Shown piece after piece: positions 37,124-45,298 of a stretch of DNA of 64,000 nt. The translations under genes were made by a program, and so were the position numbers. The notes under the pieces are model-generated. The model saw nothing but the letters and a program-made list of their open reading frames with translations. It did no database searches and was not told where the DNA came from. Position 1 is the first letter of the stretch. Every line of letters starts with the position of its first letter. Origin of the DNA: Streptomyces griseus subsp. griseus (GTDB taxonomy: Bacteria > Actinomycetota > Actinomycetes > Streptomycetales > Streptomycetaceae); NCBI RefSeq assembly GCF_000720255.1, contig NZ_JOJE01000056.1, positions 1 through 64,000 of the forward strand, written 5' to 3'.

Positions 37124-37573
37124 ATGGGTCCTCCGATCGTTCTAGGCATCGAGTCGCCCTGTGACGAGACCGGCGCCGGGCTGGTCCGAGACGGGTGGCT
37201 GCCGGGGCATGCGGTGGCGGCGGTCTGCGCCGAGTACGGCGTGGGGGCCCTGGTCGTGGTGAGCGAGGGCGCCGCGAACTCCCGGGTGCAGTCCCTGGCC
37301 GAGGAACGCTGCCAGGCCGCCGGCATCGAGCTTCGCGTGCCGCCGCTCAGGCTGTCCACGGACAACGGCGCGGTGATCCCCGCCGTCGGCGACCTCCTCG
37401 TCCGCGCCGGAGCCGAACCGGCCCTCTTGGACATCTCCATCGACTCGTCGGCGCCATTGGAACACGCGGCTCTGCCCCCGGTTGCGGCCTCGGCACCCCC
37501 GCGAACTTCCGGCAGCACTTCCGCCGCACCACAGGGACCACACCGAGCGAGTACCGCCAGGCTTTCGCCGTGA
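37124..37573 (+). pseudogene. Internally deleted tsaD-like gene
   Basis: The open frame starts at the ATG at 37124 with GGAAGG upstream. It reads IVLGIESPCDETGAGLVRDG, the N-terminus of TsaD, the tRNA t6A synthesis enzyme. At about 37226 it jumps in frame to the C-terminal part: GVGALVVVSEGAANSR, then LAEERCQAAGIELRVP and LSTDNGAVIPAVGDLL. Some 230 residues, including the metal-binding HxxxH, are missing. The homology ends near 37468, after which the frame runs into an AraC-like fragment read in another frame. It could still make a short protein, but not an active enzyme. Confidence 0.8.
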
Positions 37574-37578
37574 TCTGA
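37483..37578 (+). pseudogene. AraC-family regulator C-terminal fragment
   Basis: A 31-residue frame reads CGLGTPANFRQHFRR, then TTGTTPSEYRQAF before its stop at 37578. This is the second helix-turn-helix of AraC/XylS regulators. Everything upstream is missing, and the fragment directly follows the tsaD remnant. Confidence 0.75.
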
Positions 37579-38376
37579 CCCCTGCCCCACCGACGTCATG
37601 TAGGCCAATCGACAGACGTATCCAGCTGAGCGGGCCCTACGGTCAACCACGTGAGGGGATGCCCACGCCCGTGGCAGGACGTCGGAGGCGGCCGTCGGCC
37701 GGCTGGGGGAGGTCGGTGAACACCCTCAACCGACGGGCCTCGGAACACTCCCGAAACGCGGTCCCGTCAAGGGGCGGGCTTCGCCATGCTGCGGCGGTGT
37801 TGTCGAGATGCAGTCCCCGACCGCCCACGCAGGTCACAGCCCGCAGTCGGGAGCCGAACTACCGTTCTCGCTGAACCCGTTCATAGACCAGCAGCTACTG
37901 AAGGGGCCCGCACTGGTCTGGGGTGCGAGGGTTCGCGGATATGGCCGAGAGGTTGAAGGGGTGGGCTGCGGCGCACCGGATGATGCGGGTGCCTACGCGC
38001 TCGGCCTCCTGGACACGACGTGTCGGAGCAGAACCCCTGTGCGGGCGCCGAGTGGATCACGCTCGCGACCGTACTGCCCGGGCCGCGGAGGCCCACCGTC
38101 CGAGAAGGACTCAGGCAGACCCGCTTGAGCGGCTCCTGGACCACCCATGCGCAGCCAACCGTGCAGGAGGACGGCTGCCCCGACGCCGATGGATATGGCG
38201 AGGGGCATACCGTCGTCGCCTTCCGTGCTCTCCGCCGACGGCTTGACATCCCGGTCACCGGCCCGTCAAAGGCGCGGTCGGACGGGGGCGCGGCCATCGT
38301 GGGCCACCCGGACGGCGCTCCCTGGCCTGCGCCAGGATGTACGCGCCGGCCGAGGGCGATCGGCTGGGCGTGCGGC
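37579..38376. other. 800-nt stretch without an intact gene
   Basis: Both strands are broken into short frames. A plus-strand piece near 37975-38010 (DDAGAYALGLLD) resembles the start of a zf-HC2 anti-sigma protein, and a minus-strand piece near 38130-38208 (PLAISIGVGAAVLLHGWL) resembles a membrane helix. Neither can be extended. It continues the decayed region to its left. Confidence 0.45.
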
Positions 38377-38601
38377 TCAGGCCGCGGCGCCCTGCGCGGC
38401 TGCGGTCACCTCGTAGCCCGCCTCGGTGATCGCTGCCCGTACGGCGTCGTCGTCGACCGCCTCTCCGTGTACCGTCACCCGCCCGGTCGGGACGTCGACA
38501 TCGACCTCGGTGACGCCGGGTACTTCCACTACCTCTTCGGTGATGCTCGCGGCGCAGTGGCCGCAGCTCATGCCGGACACGGTGTAGGTCTTCCCGGCCA
38601 T
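38377..38601 (-). CDS. copZ: CopZ-type heavy-metal-associated chaperone
   Basis: 74 aa, a single HMA domain. MSCGHC gives the Cu(I)-binding M-x-C-x2-C motif (residues 11-16), and the rest follows the beta-alpha-beta-beta-alpha-beta pattern, with GYEVTAA near the C-terminus. It carries copper to CopA-type ATPases in the cytoplasm. No ATPase is adjacent; the nearest is at 53.6-55.8 kb. AGGAG lies about 11 nt upstream of the ATG. Confidence 0.93.
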   Translation of the reverse strand: MAGKTYTVSGMSCGHCAASITEEVVEVPGVTEVDVDVPTGRVTVHGEAVDDDAVRAAITEAGYEVTAAAQGAAA

Positions 38602-38802
38602 GGTGGGTGCTCCTGATTCTCTGTTTCCGGCGGTTGTGCCTTTGGGGTGTTTGGGGTTCCGGTGCCGCGTGGCACGGGGTACGGCGCGAAACCTCGCCGT
38701 GTTCAGAGACTGTGCTCGAGGCTGCCATCCGTGAGGGGAGGACCGGATCAGGTTGCTGCCGCCCGGAGGACGAACCGGGCGGCTGCATACGTACGCGGCC
38801 CG

Positions 38803-39420
38803 TCACGCCGCGGCGGCCACCGGCGTGCAGCGCTCGGCCTCGGTCAGCCACTCGATCAGCGAGGTGCGGGCGCGGGCGACCCGTGAGCGCACCGTGCCCA
38901 CCGGGCAGTCGCTGACGTCGGCCGCCTCCGCGTACGGAAGCCCGACCAGCTGGGTGAGGACGAAAGCCTCGCGGCGGTCGTCCGGAAGCGCGTCCAGCAG
39001 CTCGGCGAGGGCGACGCCGTCATCGAAGCCAGGCAGATCGCGCGACTGGGTGTGTTCGACGGCCGACTGCCAGTCGTCCGTGTCCGACAGACGGGGGCGC
39101 GAGGAGTTGTAGCGGAAGCTGTCGATCACCGCGCGGCGGGCGATGGACAGCAACCAGGTACGGGCCGAGGAACGGCCTTCGAACCGGTGCAGACTGCCCA
39201 GGGCCCGCAGAAACGTGTCCTGGGTCAGGTCGTCGGCACTCTGGGGGTCGGCACCGAGAAACGTCACGTACCGGCGGACGTCTCGGTGCAGTGCGCGGAC
39301 GAAGAGGTCGACGGCGTCGGGGTCGCCGCCGCGGGCGGCGAGGGCCCAGGCCGTGATCGACGCGTCTCTCGACTCTTCTTGCGAGTCTTCGCGCGTTGAA
39401 GACAGGACAGGAGTGAGCAC
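38803..39420 (-). CDS. ECF-family sigma factor near copper genes
   Basis: 205 aa from the GTG at 39420. Region 2 spans about 30-105 (LGADPQSADDLTQDTFLRAL, split as LGADPQSADD and LTQDTFLRAL), and region 4 spans about 140-195 (LPDDRREAFVLTQLVGLPYAEAA, split as LPDDRREAFVL and TQLVGLPYAEAA, then CPVGTVRSRVARAR). No anti-sigma gene is adjacent. It sits between copZ and a His/Met-rich membrane protein, so a metal-related trigger is a fair guess. Confidence 0.9.
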   Translation of the reverse strand: MLTPVLSSTREDSQEESRDASITAWALAARGGDPDAVDLFVRALHRDVRRYVTFLGADPQSADDLTQDTFLRALGSLHRFEGRSSARTWLLSIARRAVIDSFRYNSSRPRLSDTDDWQSAVEHTQSRDLPGFDDGVALAELLDALPDDRREAFVLTQLVGLPYAEAADVSDCPVGTVRSRVARARTSLIEWLTEAERCTPVAAAA

Positions 39421-39605
39421 CTGGTGTCTCTCCTTCTCGGGAATCCAGGGGAGCGGTGTCCGGGCCGGCGCGCGCAGAGAAGCGAGCGGGACGGCGGAAC
39501 CGGTGAAGGGGTGAACGGCCGGGCGCGCGTGTGCGCGACCGATGCCCGAGGCGGGGAGCCGACGGCCCGTCGTCCCCATGTGCGGCCTCGGGAAACCAGC
39601 TGTCG

Positions 39606-40340
39606 TCAGGCGACAGCGATCCCCGTGGGTGGACCCCGAGAAGTGATCGCGTGGGCGAGGAGGAGTCGCCGCGGCATGCGATCCGAACGCCCCCTGAGGG
39701 CGCGGAAACGTGGCCGGTGCGGCGGCGTGGGCAGCCGGAGGATCAGGCGCAGCGGAACGACGAGCCATCCGGCGAAAGCCCGCAGGATGCGGAACGCGGC
39801 GCGCTCGCCGTGGGCGAGCCACAGGCCGCACAGCAGCGCGGCGAGAAGGTGGGCGGCGAGCATGCCGGTCGAGGACATGCCGCCCATGCCGTGGTCCAGG
39901 GAGTGCGCGGCCCCCATATGGCCCATCGGCCCCATGGAGGGCATGGCGCCCATCCCGTGGTCCATGGAGGCCATCGACGTCGACATGGCGCCGTGCTCAG
40001 CGCCCGGACCCGACGGCGAACCGCACAGCAGGTAGCCCAGCCACTGGTGGAAGAGCGACCTGCCACCGGATGTCTGCGGGTGTACGACTGCCTGGGCGAG
40101 CGAGAACGACGCGTGGAGTGCGGCTTGGGCGGCGACCACGACGGAGCTGACCAGGACGGGCCCGCGCTCCCGGCCGGCCAGCCACCAGGCCGTGCCGCCG
40201 GTCAACGCCGCGCCCGTGACCATGGCCCACCAGGGCACCGCACTCCCCGACATCATGACGTGGCCCAGGGAGGCGAGCAGCACACAGACGGCCGCGAACA
40301 CAGCGGCCCGAAGCGTGCGAGAACACCACCCAGCAGTCAT
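39606..40340 (-). CDS. His/Met-rich integral membrane protein (copper-linked)
   Basis: 244 aa with about five hydrophobic helices. A loop of about 60 residues (roughly 115-170) is dense in Met and His: EHGAMSTSMASMDHGMGAM, MGPMGHMGAAHSLDHGMGGM. Such loops bind copper. A shorter paralogue lies at 57029-57640 in the second copper locus; both share an N-terminal TLRAAVFAAVCVLLA-type helix and end with HAITSRGPP or HAVSRRGPP. Function unknown, possibly copper sensing or storage at the membrane. Confidence 0.82.
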   Translation of the reverse strand: MTAGWCSRTLRAAVFAAVCVLLASLGHVMMSGSAVPWWAMVTGAALTGGTAWWLAGRERGPVLVSSVVVAAQAALHASFSLAQAVVHPQTSGGRSLFHQWLGYLLCGSPSGPGAEHGAMSTSMASMDHGMGAMPSMGPMGHMGAAHSLDHGMGGMSSTGMLAAHLLAALLCGLWLAHGERAAFRILRAFAGWLVVPLRLILRLPTPPHRPRFRALRGRSDRMPRRLLLAHAITSRGPPTGIAVA

Positions 40341-40531
40341 GGCGCCTCATCCTCGCAGTCCGGGTCTCACGCGTCACGGGGAGGTACGGATACGCCCCTG
40401 GCGTCCGACTCAATCCAGTCATTGTGATCCACACCACAGCAACGGCGGGGAACTCGAGGGCCGTTCGTGCCGACTCCTGCAGAGGACCCGGGAAGTGCCG
40501 CCGGGTGGAACGGGGTTGAGGAGGGGCGCCG

Positions 40532-41740
40532 GTGGCGGCGGAGCAGAGTGAGATCCGGACCGCGGCCGAAAGTAGCCCGGCGCCGGCGACAAGGGGCATG
40601 ACCGCGCTGCTGACGTGCGCCATGGCCTTCTCGATGATGCAGCTGTTCCTGCTCGGCGCCCTCGGACCGCGGCTCGTGGACGACCTGGATGTGACACCGA
40701 CCTTACTGGGCCTGACCACGACCGTCGGCTTCGGGACGGCCGCCGCGCTCTCACCGGCCGGCGGACGTGTGGTGGATCGCCTCGGGCCGCGCCGCTGCCT
40801 CGTCGCGCTGCTGCTGGTGGCGGCACTGGCCCTGGCACTGATCGGATCGGCGCCGGGGGCGGGGTCCCTGTTGGCGGCGGTCGCACTGGGCGGACTCCCG
40901 CAGGCGCTGGCAAACCCCGCCACGAACAAGACGATTTTGGCGGCGGTTCCCGCCGAGCGCCGTGGTTCAGTGACCGGGATGAAGCAGTCGGGCGTTCAGC
41001 TGGGCGCGTTCGCCGCCGGGCTGCCGCTGGCCGCGCTGGCCGGGATCGTCGGCTGGCGGGGCGCGGTGTGGGCGGCTGCCGGGACGGCCGTGGTGGCCGC
41101 GGTCTGGGCGGCGCGTACGCTGCCCGCCGATCCACCCCCGAAGTACGCGCCCACCTCATGGATCCCACGCGGCACCATCGCCTGGCTGGCCGCTTTCTCG
41201 CTGCTGCTGGGCTGCGGCATCGCCTCCGTGAACACCTACCTCGCCCTGTACGGCGTGCGGCGGCTCGACCTCGGCCCGACGGCGGCCGCCGCGCTGGTGG
41301 CGATCCTGGGCGTCGCGGGGATCGCCGGGCGGGTGGGCTGGTCCAAGGTCGCCGGGCAGCCGGGGCGCGCGCTGTGGCTGCCGGGTGGGCTGGCGGCCGG
41401 AGCCGTGGGGGCGGTGCTGCTGCTCGCGGCCTCTGCGTACGCACGGCCACTGGCCTGGGTCGCAGCTGTCGCCGTGGGCATCTTCGCGGTCTCCGCGAAC
41501 GCGGTCTCCATGGTGCTGGTGATGCAGCGTGCGGCGCCCGGCCGGGCAGGCCAGGACTCGGCCCTGGTGTCGGCCGGCTTCTTCGCCGGGTTCGCGATCG
41601 GTCCGCCCCTGTTCGGTCTGCTGGCCGCCGCCGACCGCTACGGGGCGGGGTGGCTGCTGGTTGCGGGTGAGTTCGTGGGCGCGGGTGCGGTGGCGCTGGT
41701 CTGGGCGGTGCGAGAGCCGCGATCGGTCGTACGGCGATGA
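40532..41740 (+). CDS. Major facilitator superfamily transporter
   Basis: 402 aa with about 12 TM helices. A GGRVVDRLGPRR loop between helices 2 and 3 is the MFS motif A. The GTG start follows GAGGAGG. Its stop overlaps the next gene's start (ATGA), so the two are translated together. The coupled glycosidase suggests an oligosaccharide or uronide as substrate, but this is inferred from context only. Confidence 0.9.
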   Translation: MAAEQSEIRTAAESSPAPATRGMTALLTCAMAFSMMQLFLLGALGPRLVDDLDVTPTLLGLTTTVGFGTAAALSPAGGRVVDRLGPRRCLVALLLVAALALALIGSAPGAGSLLAAVALGGLPQALANPATNKTILAAVPAERRGSVTGMKQSGVQLGAFAAGLPLAALAGIVGWRGAVWAAAGTAVVAAVWAARTLPADPPPKYAPTSWIPRGTIAWLAAFSLLLGCGIASVNTYLALYGVRRLDLGPTAAAALVAILGVAGIAGRVGWSKVAGQPGRALWLPGGLAAGAVGAVLLLAASAYARPLAWVAAVAVGIFAVSANAVSMVLVMQRAAPGRAGQDSALVSAGFFAGFAIGPPLFGLLAAADRYGAGWLLVAGEFVGAGAVALVWAVREPRSVVRR

Positions 41741-42765
41741 GTACGGCGCGTACGGCCAAGGGCCCGGTCCACTCGTCCCCTGGCGTCCCTGAATGGGTGG
41801 GCCCCGCGCTGGAGTCCGTCCTCGGCCGGGTGGCTGTCACCCTGACCGAAGTGGGCGACCGCTTTCCCCTGTTCGCGGACCCCGACAACGGCCGGTGGAC
41901 GACGACCGGGCGGGGCTCGTGGCCGGGCGGCTTCTGGGCAGGACTGTTGTGGCTGCGCGCCCGGCACACGGGGCAGCGGACCGACCGCGAGGCCGCTATC
42001 CGGTTCACGGGGCGGCTCGCGGGCTGGGTGGACACTGACACTGCCACGCGCGGACTGATTTTCTGGTACGGCACGGCGCTCGCCGACTCGCCTGAGGCTG
42101 CTGCTCTGCGCGTGCGGGCGGCCCAAGCCTGCCAGGACGCGTACGACTCCGAACTTGGCCTGGTTCCTTGGGGCTCGGCGTTCGGCGGGCCCCGTCTTCT
42201 GGCCCGTGTGGACGGCGTGCCTGGCATGGTTCCACTGCTGGCCTCGGTGGACCCCCAAGCGGCAAGGTCTCATTTCCACCGCCACCTTGAACTCTGCCTG
42301 AGCGAGGGCCCCTCGTGCTGGTCCTGGCGGTACGAGCGGCCTGTCGGCTGGGCTCCCTGCGACGATCCACCACCCGGCTGGAGCCGAGGCCGCGCCTGGC
42401 TGCTGCTGGCTGTCGCCGACGCCGCACACCGTCTCGATACCGACTACCTCGCGGAAGCCACAAGCCGCTTGCTCCAGGAGCCGGCTGTGCAGCCGGCCGA
42501 CGAGGCACACCCCGACGGCCCTCTCGACACCTCCGCCGCCGCCATCACCGCCCTGGCCCTGCTCAAACTCGGCCACCGCGACCAAGCCGTCGCACTGCTC
42601 GACGAACTCGTCAGCACCCACGTCACAGCGGACGGCCGCCTCCTGAACGGCTGCTACGACCTCGCCACCGGGACGGCGACGCGACACGAGCTGATATGGG
42701 GCGACTTCTTCCTCGCATACGCGCTCGCCGCACTCGCGGGCCTCGCCGACCCTCACGACGCCTAG
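41737..42765 (+). CDS. Glycoside hydrolase family 88-like (unsaturated glucuronyl hydrolase type)
   Basis: 342 aa, (alpha/alpha)6-barrel type. GH88-like stretches are DNGRWTTTGRGSWPGGFWAG near residues 49-68 and LDTSAAAITALALL near 265-278 (active-site Asp), with ELIWGDFFLAYALAAL at the C-terminus. Such enzymes remove the unsaturated uronic acid left by polysaccharide lyases through hydration of the double bond. There is no signal peptide, so it would act on imported disaccharide, consistent with the ATGA-coupled transporter. Confidence 0.85.
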   Translation: MSTARTAKGPVHSSPGVPEWVGPALESVLGRVAVTLTEVGDRFPLFADPDNGRWTTTGRGSWPGGFWAGLLWLRARHTGQRTDREAAIRFTGRLAGWVDTDTATRGLIFWYGTALADSPEAAALRVRAAQACQDAYDSELGLVPWGSAFGGPRLLARVDGVPGMVPLLASVDPQAARSHFHRHLELCLSEGPSCWSWRYERPVGWAPCDDPPPGWSRGRAWLLLAVADAAHRLDTDYLAEATSRLLQEPAVQPADEAHPDGPLDTSAAAITALALLKLGHRDQAVALLDELVSTHVTADGRLLNGCYDLATGTATRHELIWGDFFLAYALAALAGLADPHDA

Positions 42766-42772
42766 CACCGCA

Positions 42773-43105
42773 TCAGGCACCGTTTGCCCTGTCGGCCACG
42801 GCACACAGTCGCTGGACGTCGGCGTGCTCCACCAAGAACTGCCCGTCCCGCCAAACCACGTGTGCCTTTGTCCACGAGAATGGGCAGCACTGTTGCAGCG
42901 GTTCGGGGGCGTTCTGCGGCCAGGCCCGCGCGAGATGTTCACGAGTTTCGACAGCGCCGGCCACTCCTGGGCCGAGGCTCAGAGGGCCGTCGATGCCGGT
43001 GATCGGAGGTCCGGACAAATCGTGGGCGGGCACCCGGTGCCTTTCCCCGAAGCTGAGGTCGTGCCGTAGCGGGCAGGCGCGGCCACCAGCCAGGATGCTC
43101 CTCAT
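42773..43105 (-). CDS. Possible hypothetical protein, partly overlapping the TauE/SafE gene start
   Basis: 110 aa if the ATG at 43105 is used; a later GTG would remove the overlap. The frame reads RHDLSFGERHRVPAHDLSG, then REHLARAWPQNAPEPLQQCC and TKAHVVWRDGQFLVEHADV. Amino-acid makeup looks protein-like, but no family is recognised. It may be a real gene or a chance frame opposite the spacer. Confidence 0.4.
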   Translation of the reverse strand: MRSILAGGRACPLRHDLSFGERHRVPAHDLSGPPITGIDGPLSLGPGVAGAVETREHLARAWPQNAPEPLQQCCPFSWTKAHVVWRDGQFLVEHADVQRLCAVADRANGA

Positions 43106-43970
43106 GACCACCGACCAGGACCTCGTCCCCCTCCGCTCGATGCGCTCAGCACCCGTGATGCTCGGTGTGGGAGCAGCCATCGGCGTTCTGGGCGGGATGA
43201 TTGGTCTGGGTGGCGCCGAGTTCCGCCTGCCGCTGCTGATCAGCCTCTTCGGGTTCGCCGCGCTCTCAGCCGTCATCTTGAACAAGGCGATGAGCCTGGT
43301 CGTAGTCCTGGTCGCGCTACCTGCCCGGCTGGCAGCGGTCCCGGCCGCCGATGTGGCCGCACGCTGGCCGGTAGCCGTCAACCTGCTGGCCGGCAGCCTG
43401 CTGGGCGCCTGGGCCGGAGCGACCTGGGCGGTACGTATGCGTAGCGCCACCCTCTACAAAGTGCTGGCCGCCCTGATGGTGCTCATGGCCGCTGCCCTGG
43501 TGGTTACACACACCATCGCCCTGGACGCGCTCGCGCTGCCGCTGTGGGCGCAGGTGCCCTGTGGCGTCGTGGCAGGCTTCGGCATCGGAGTGGTCGCGGC
43601 AATCATGGGCGTGGCCGGAGGCGAGCTGCTGATCCCGACGATCGTGCTGCTGTTCGGGGAGGACGTCAAGACCGCGGGAAGCCTCTCCCTGCTGGTCTCA
43701 CTGCCGACAATGCTCGTGGCCTTCGCCCGTTACAGCCGCGACGGCAGCTTCGCCGTTCTCGGCGCCAACCTCCGCTTCACCACGATCATGGCCGCAGGCT
43801 CGATCGCCGGCGCCGTTTTGGGCGGGCTACTCCTCGGCGTCTTCCCGGACCTGGTGCTCATCCCCGTGCTGGCCGTAATCCTGCTCGTTTCCGCGGTCAG
43901 GCTGGCCCGTCACGACTACTTGATCCGCACACGGTCATCACATCCGATGACTTGCGACTGCGTTCCGTGA
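43104..43970 (+). CDS. TauE/SafE-family sulfite/organic anion exporter
   Basis: 288 aa with about eight TM helices and two repeat halves (GAAIGVLGGMIGLGGAEFRLP and GFGIGVVAAIMGVAGGELLIP, each shown here as GVLGGMIGLGGAEF and GVVAAIMGVAGGEL). The GxGGG-type motif in each half is typical. AGGA lies 8 nt upstream of the ATG at 43104. Substrate not predictable; the family moves sulfite, sulfoacetate or similar anions. Confidence 0.9.
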   Translation: MTTDQDLVPLRSMRSAPVMLGVGAAIGVLGGMIGLGGAEFRLPLLISLFGFAALSAVILNKAMSLVVVLVALPARLAAVPAADVAARWPVAVNLLAGSLLGAWAGATWAVRMRSATLYKVLAALMVLMAAALVVTHTIALDALALPLWAQVPCGVVAGFGIGVVAAIMGVAGGELLIPTIVLLFGEDVKTAGSLSLLVSLPTMLVAFARYSRDGSFAVLGANLRFTTIMAAGSIAGAVLGGLLLGVFPDLVLIPVLAVILLVSAVRLARHDYLIRTRSSHPMTCDCVP

Positions 43971-43997
43971 TCGACAGGGCAAACGCTGCCTGATCGG

Positions 43998-45173
43998 TCA
44001 TTCGGCGGTGCGCAGGGCCCTGCGTGCGACCGACGTGATGTGCAGCTCGTCCGGGCCGTCGAGGATCCGGGCCGCTCTGCCCGTCCGGAACAGGGCGGGC
44101 AGAGCGGTGTCCGGGCCGAGACCAGCGGCTCCGTACACCTGGATCGCCGCGTCGGCCACCTGCTGCAAGGCGCGCGCGGCGGCCACCTTGGCCAGGCCCA
44201 CTTCCACGTGCGCATCGAGCCCCGCGTCGAGGCGGGCCACCGCTTCGTACACCAGCGGACGGGTCGTCCGCAGGGCGAGCAGGGACTCGAAGACGTGGCG
44301 CTGGACGAGCTGGAGGTCACCGAGGGGGCCTCGGGAGCGGGTACGGGTCACCGCGCGCTCTCGCATGATGTCGAAGGCCCGCGCCGCCTGGCCCAGCCAG
44401 CGCAGGCAGCGAAGGGTGCGGCCCAGTTGGAGCCGTTCGCCCGCTATGGCCAGGGCCTTGCCGCGCGCGCCGATCAGGTGGTCGCTGTCGACCACGACCT
44501 CGTCCAGAGCGATCTCCCACTGCCCGCTCGCCCCGAACACCGGCAGTTCCCGCACCACGGTGAAGCCGGGTGAGCCAGTGGGCACGAGGAGCAACGACAG
44601 GCCCTCTCGATCGGCCGGTTCCCCATCGGTGCGGGCGAGCACCGTGACCAGGTCGGCGTCGGCTGCCCCGCTGGTGAACCATTTCCGTCCGCTCACCCGC
44701 CAGGTGCCGTGCTCCCCCGGGAGGGCGCGGGTGGCGGTGAGGAAGGGGTCCGTACCCGGTGTTTCCGGCTCGGTCATCGCGTAGCAGGCCCGTATCTCCC
44801 CGGCGACCAGCCGCTCGGCGTACCGGTCACGGGCGCCGGGGCTTCCGTGCCGCCAGAGCATCAGCGTGTCGAGCAGAGGTGCCGAACCGAGGGCGGCAGG
44901 CCCGTGGTCGCTGGCTCCCTCGGCTTCGGCGACATGGGCATACGAGCGCAGTGGCAGCCCCTGGCCGCCAAGTTCAGAGGGAAGAGGCAGCGCCCACAGC
45001 CCTTCGGCCTTGGCCTCCGTCTGCAGTCCGCGAAGGATGGTGGCTGCCTCTGGTCCGCCGGCGTCCAGCGCCGCCTCGTGGGGCATCACCCGGTCGCGTA
45101 CGAACGCCGCGACGTGGTCTCTCAACTCTGCTGTGTCCGCCGGGCATTGGGGCGCACCGGTGATGTCCTCCAT
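43998..45173 (-). CDS. Acyl-CoA dehydrogenase
   Basis: 391 aa from the ATG at 45173. The FAD/substrate pattern CYAMTEPETPGTDP, WFTSGAADADL (flavin site) and the C-terminal QVYGAAGLG, ILDGPDELH region are typical of the ACAD10/11-like group; the catalytic base position is not certain from sequence alone. It oxidises an acyl-CoA in fatty-acid or aromatic-acid degradation. It is divergent from the CoA-transferase/ligase pair across about 125 nt, so the three probably belong to one pathway. Confidence 0.91.
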   Translation of the reverse strand: MEDITGAPQCPADTAELRDHVAAFVRDRVMPHEAALDAGGPEAATILRGLQTEAKAEGLWALPLPSELGGQGLPLRSYAHVAEAEGASDHGPAALGSAPLLDTLMLWRHGSPGARDRYAERLVAGEIRACYAMTEPETPGTDPFLTATRALPGEHGTWRVSGRKWFTSGAADADLVTVLARTDGEPADREGLSLLLVPTGSPGFTVVRELPVFGASGQWEIALDEVVVDSDHLIGARGKALAIAGERLQLGRTLRCLRWLGQAARAFDIMRERAVTRTRSRGPLGDLQLVQRHVFESLLALRTTRPLVYEAVARLDAGLDAHVEVGLAKVAAARALQQVADAAIQVYGAAGLGPDTALPALFRTGRAARILDGPDELHITSVARRALRTAE

Positions 45174-45298
45174 GCGGATTTTCCTCACTTTTCTCTGGAG
45201 TCGCGGGAACCCCGGCCCCCGGCCGTCCGACTGCCTCTTTCGTGGAACTGGTCGGGGGCGATCGCCTCCGGGTTCCCGCGCGTCAGGAAAGGGGAGGC

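Noticed and set aside
37934-37965. Stretch resembling a tRNA-Ser D-arm (ATGGCCGAGAGGTTGAAGG)
   Set aside because: The anticodon stem, T-arm and acceptor stem that should follow are absent, so this is coincidence or a tiny relic.
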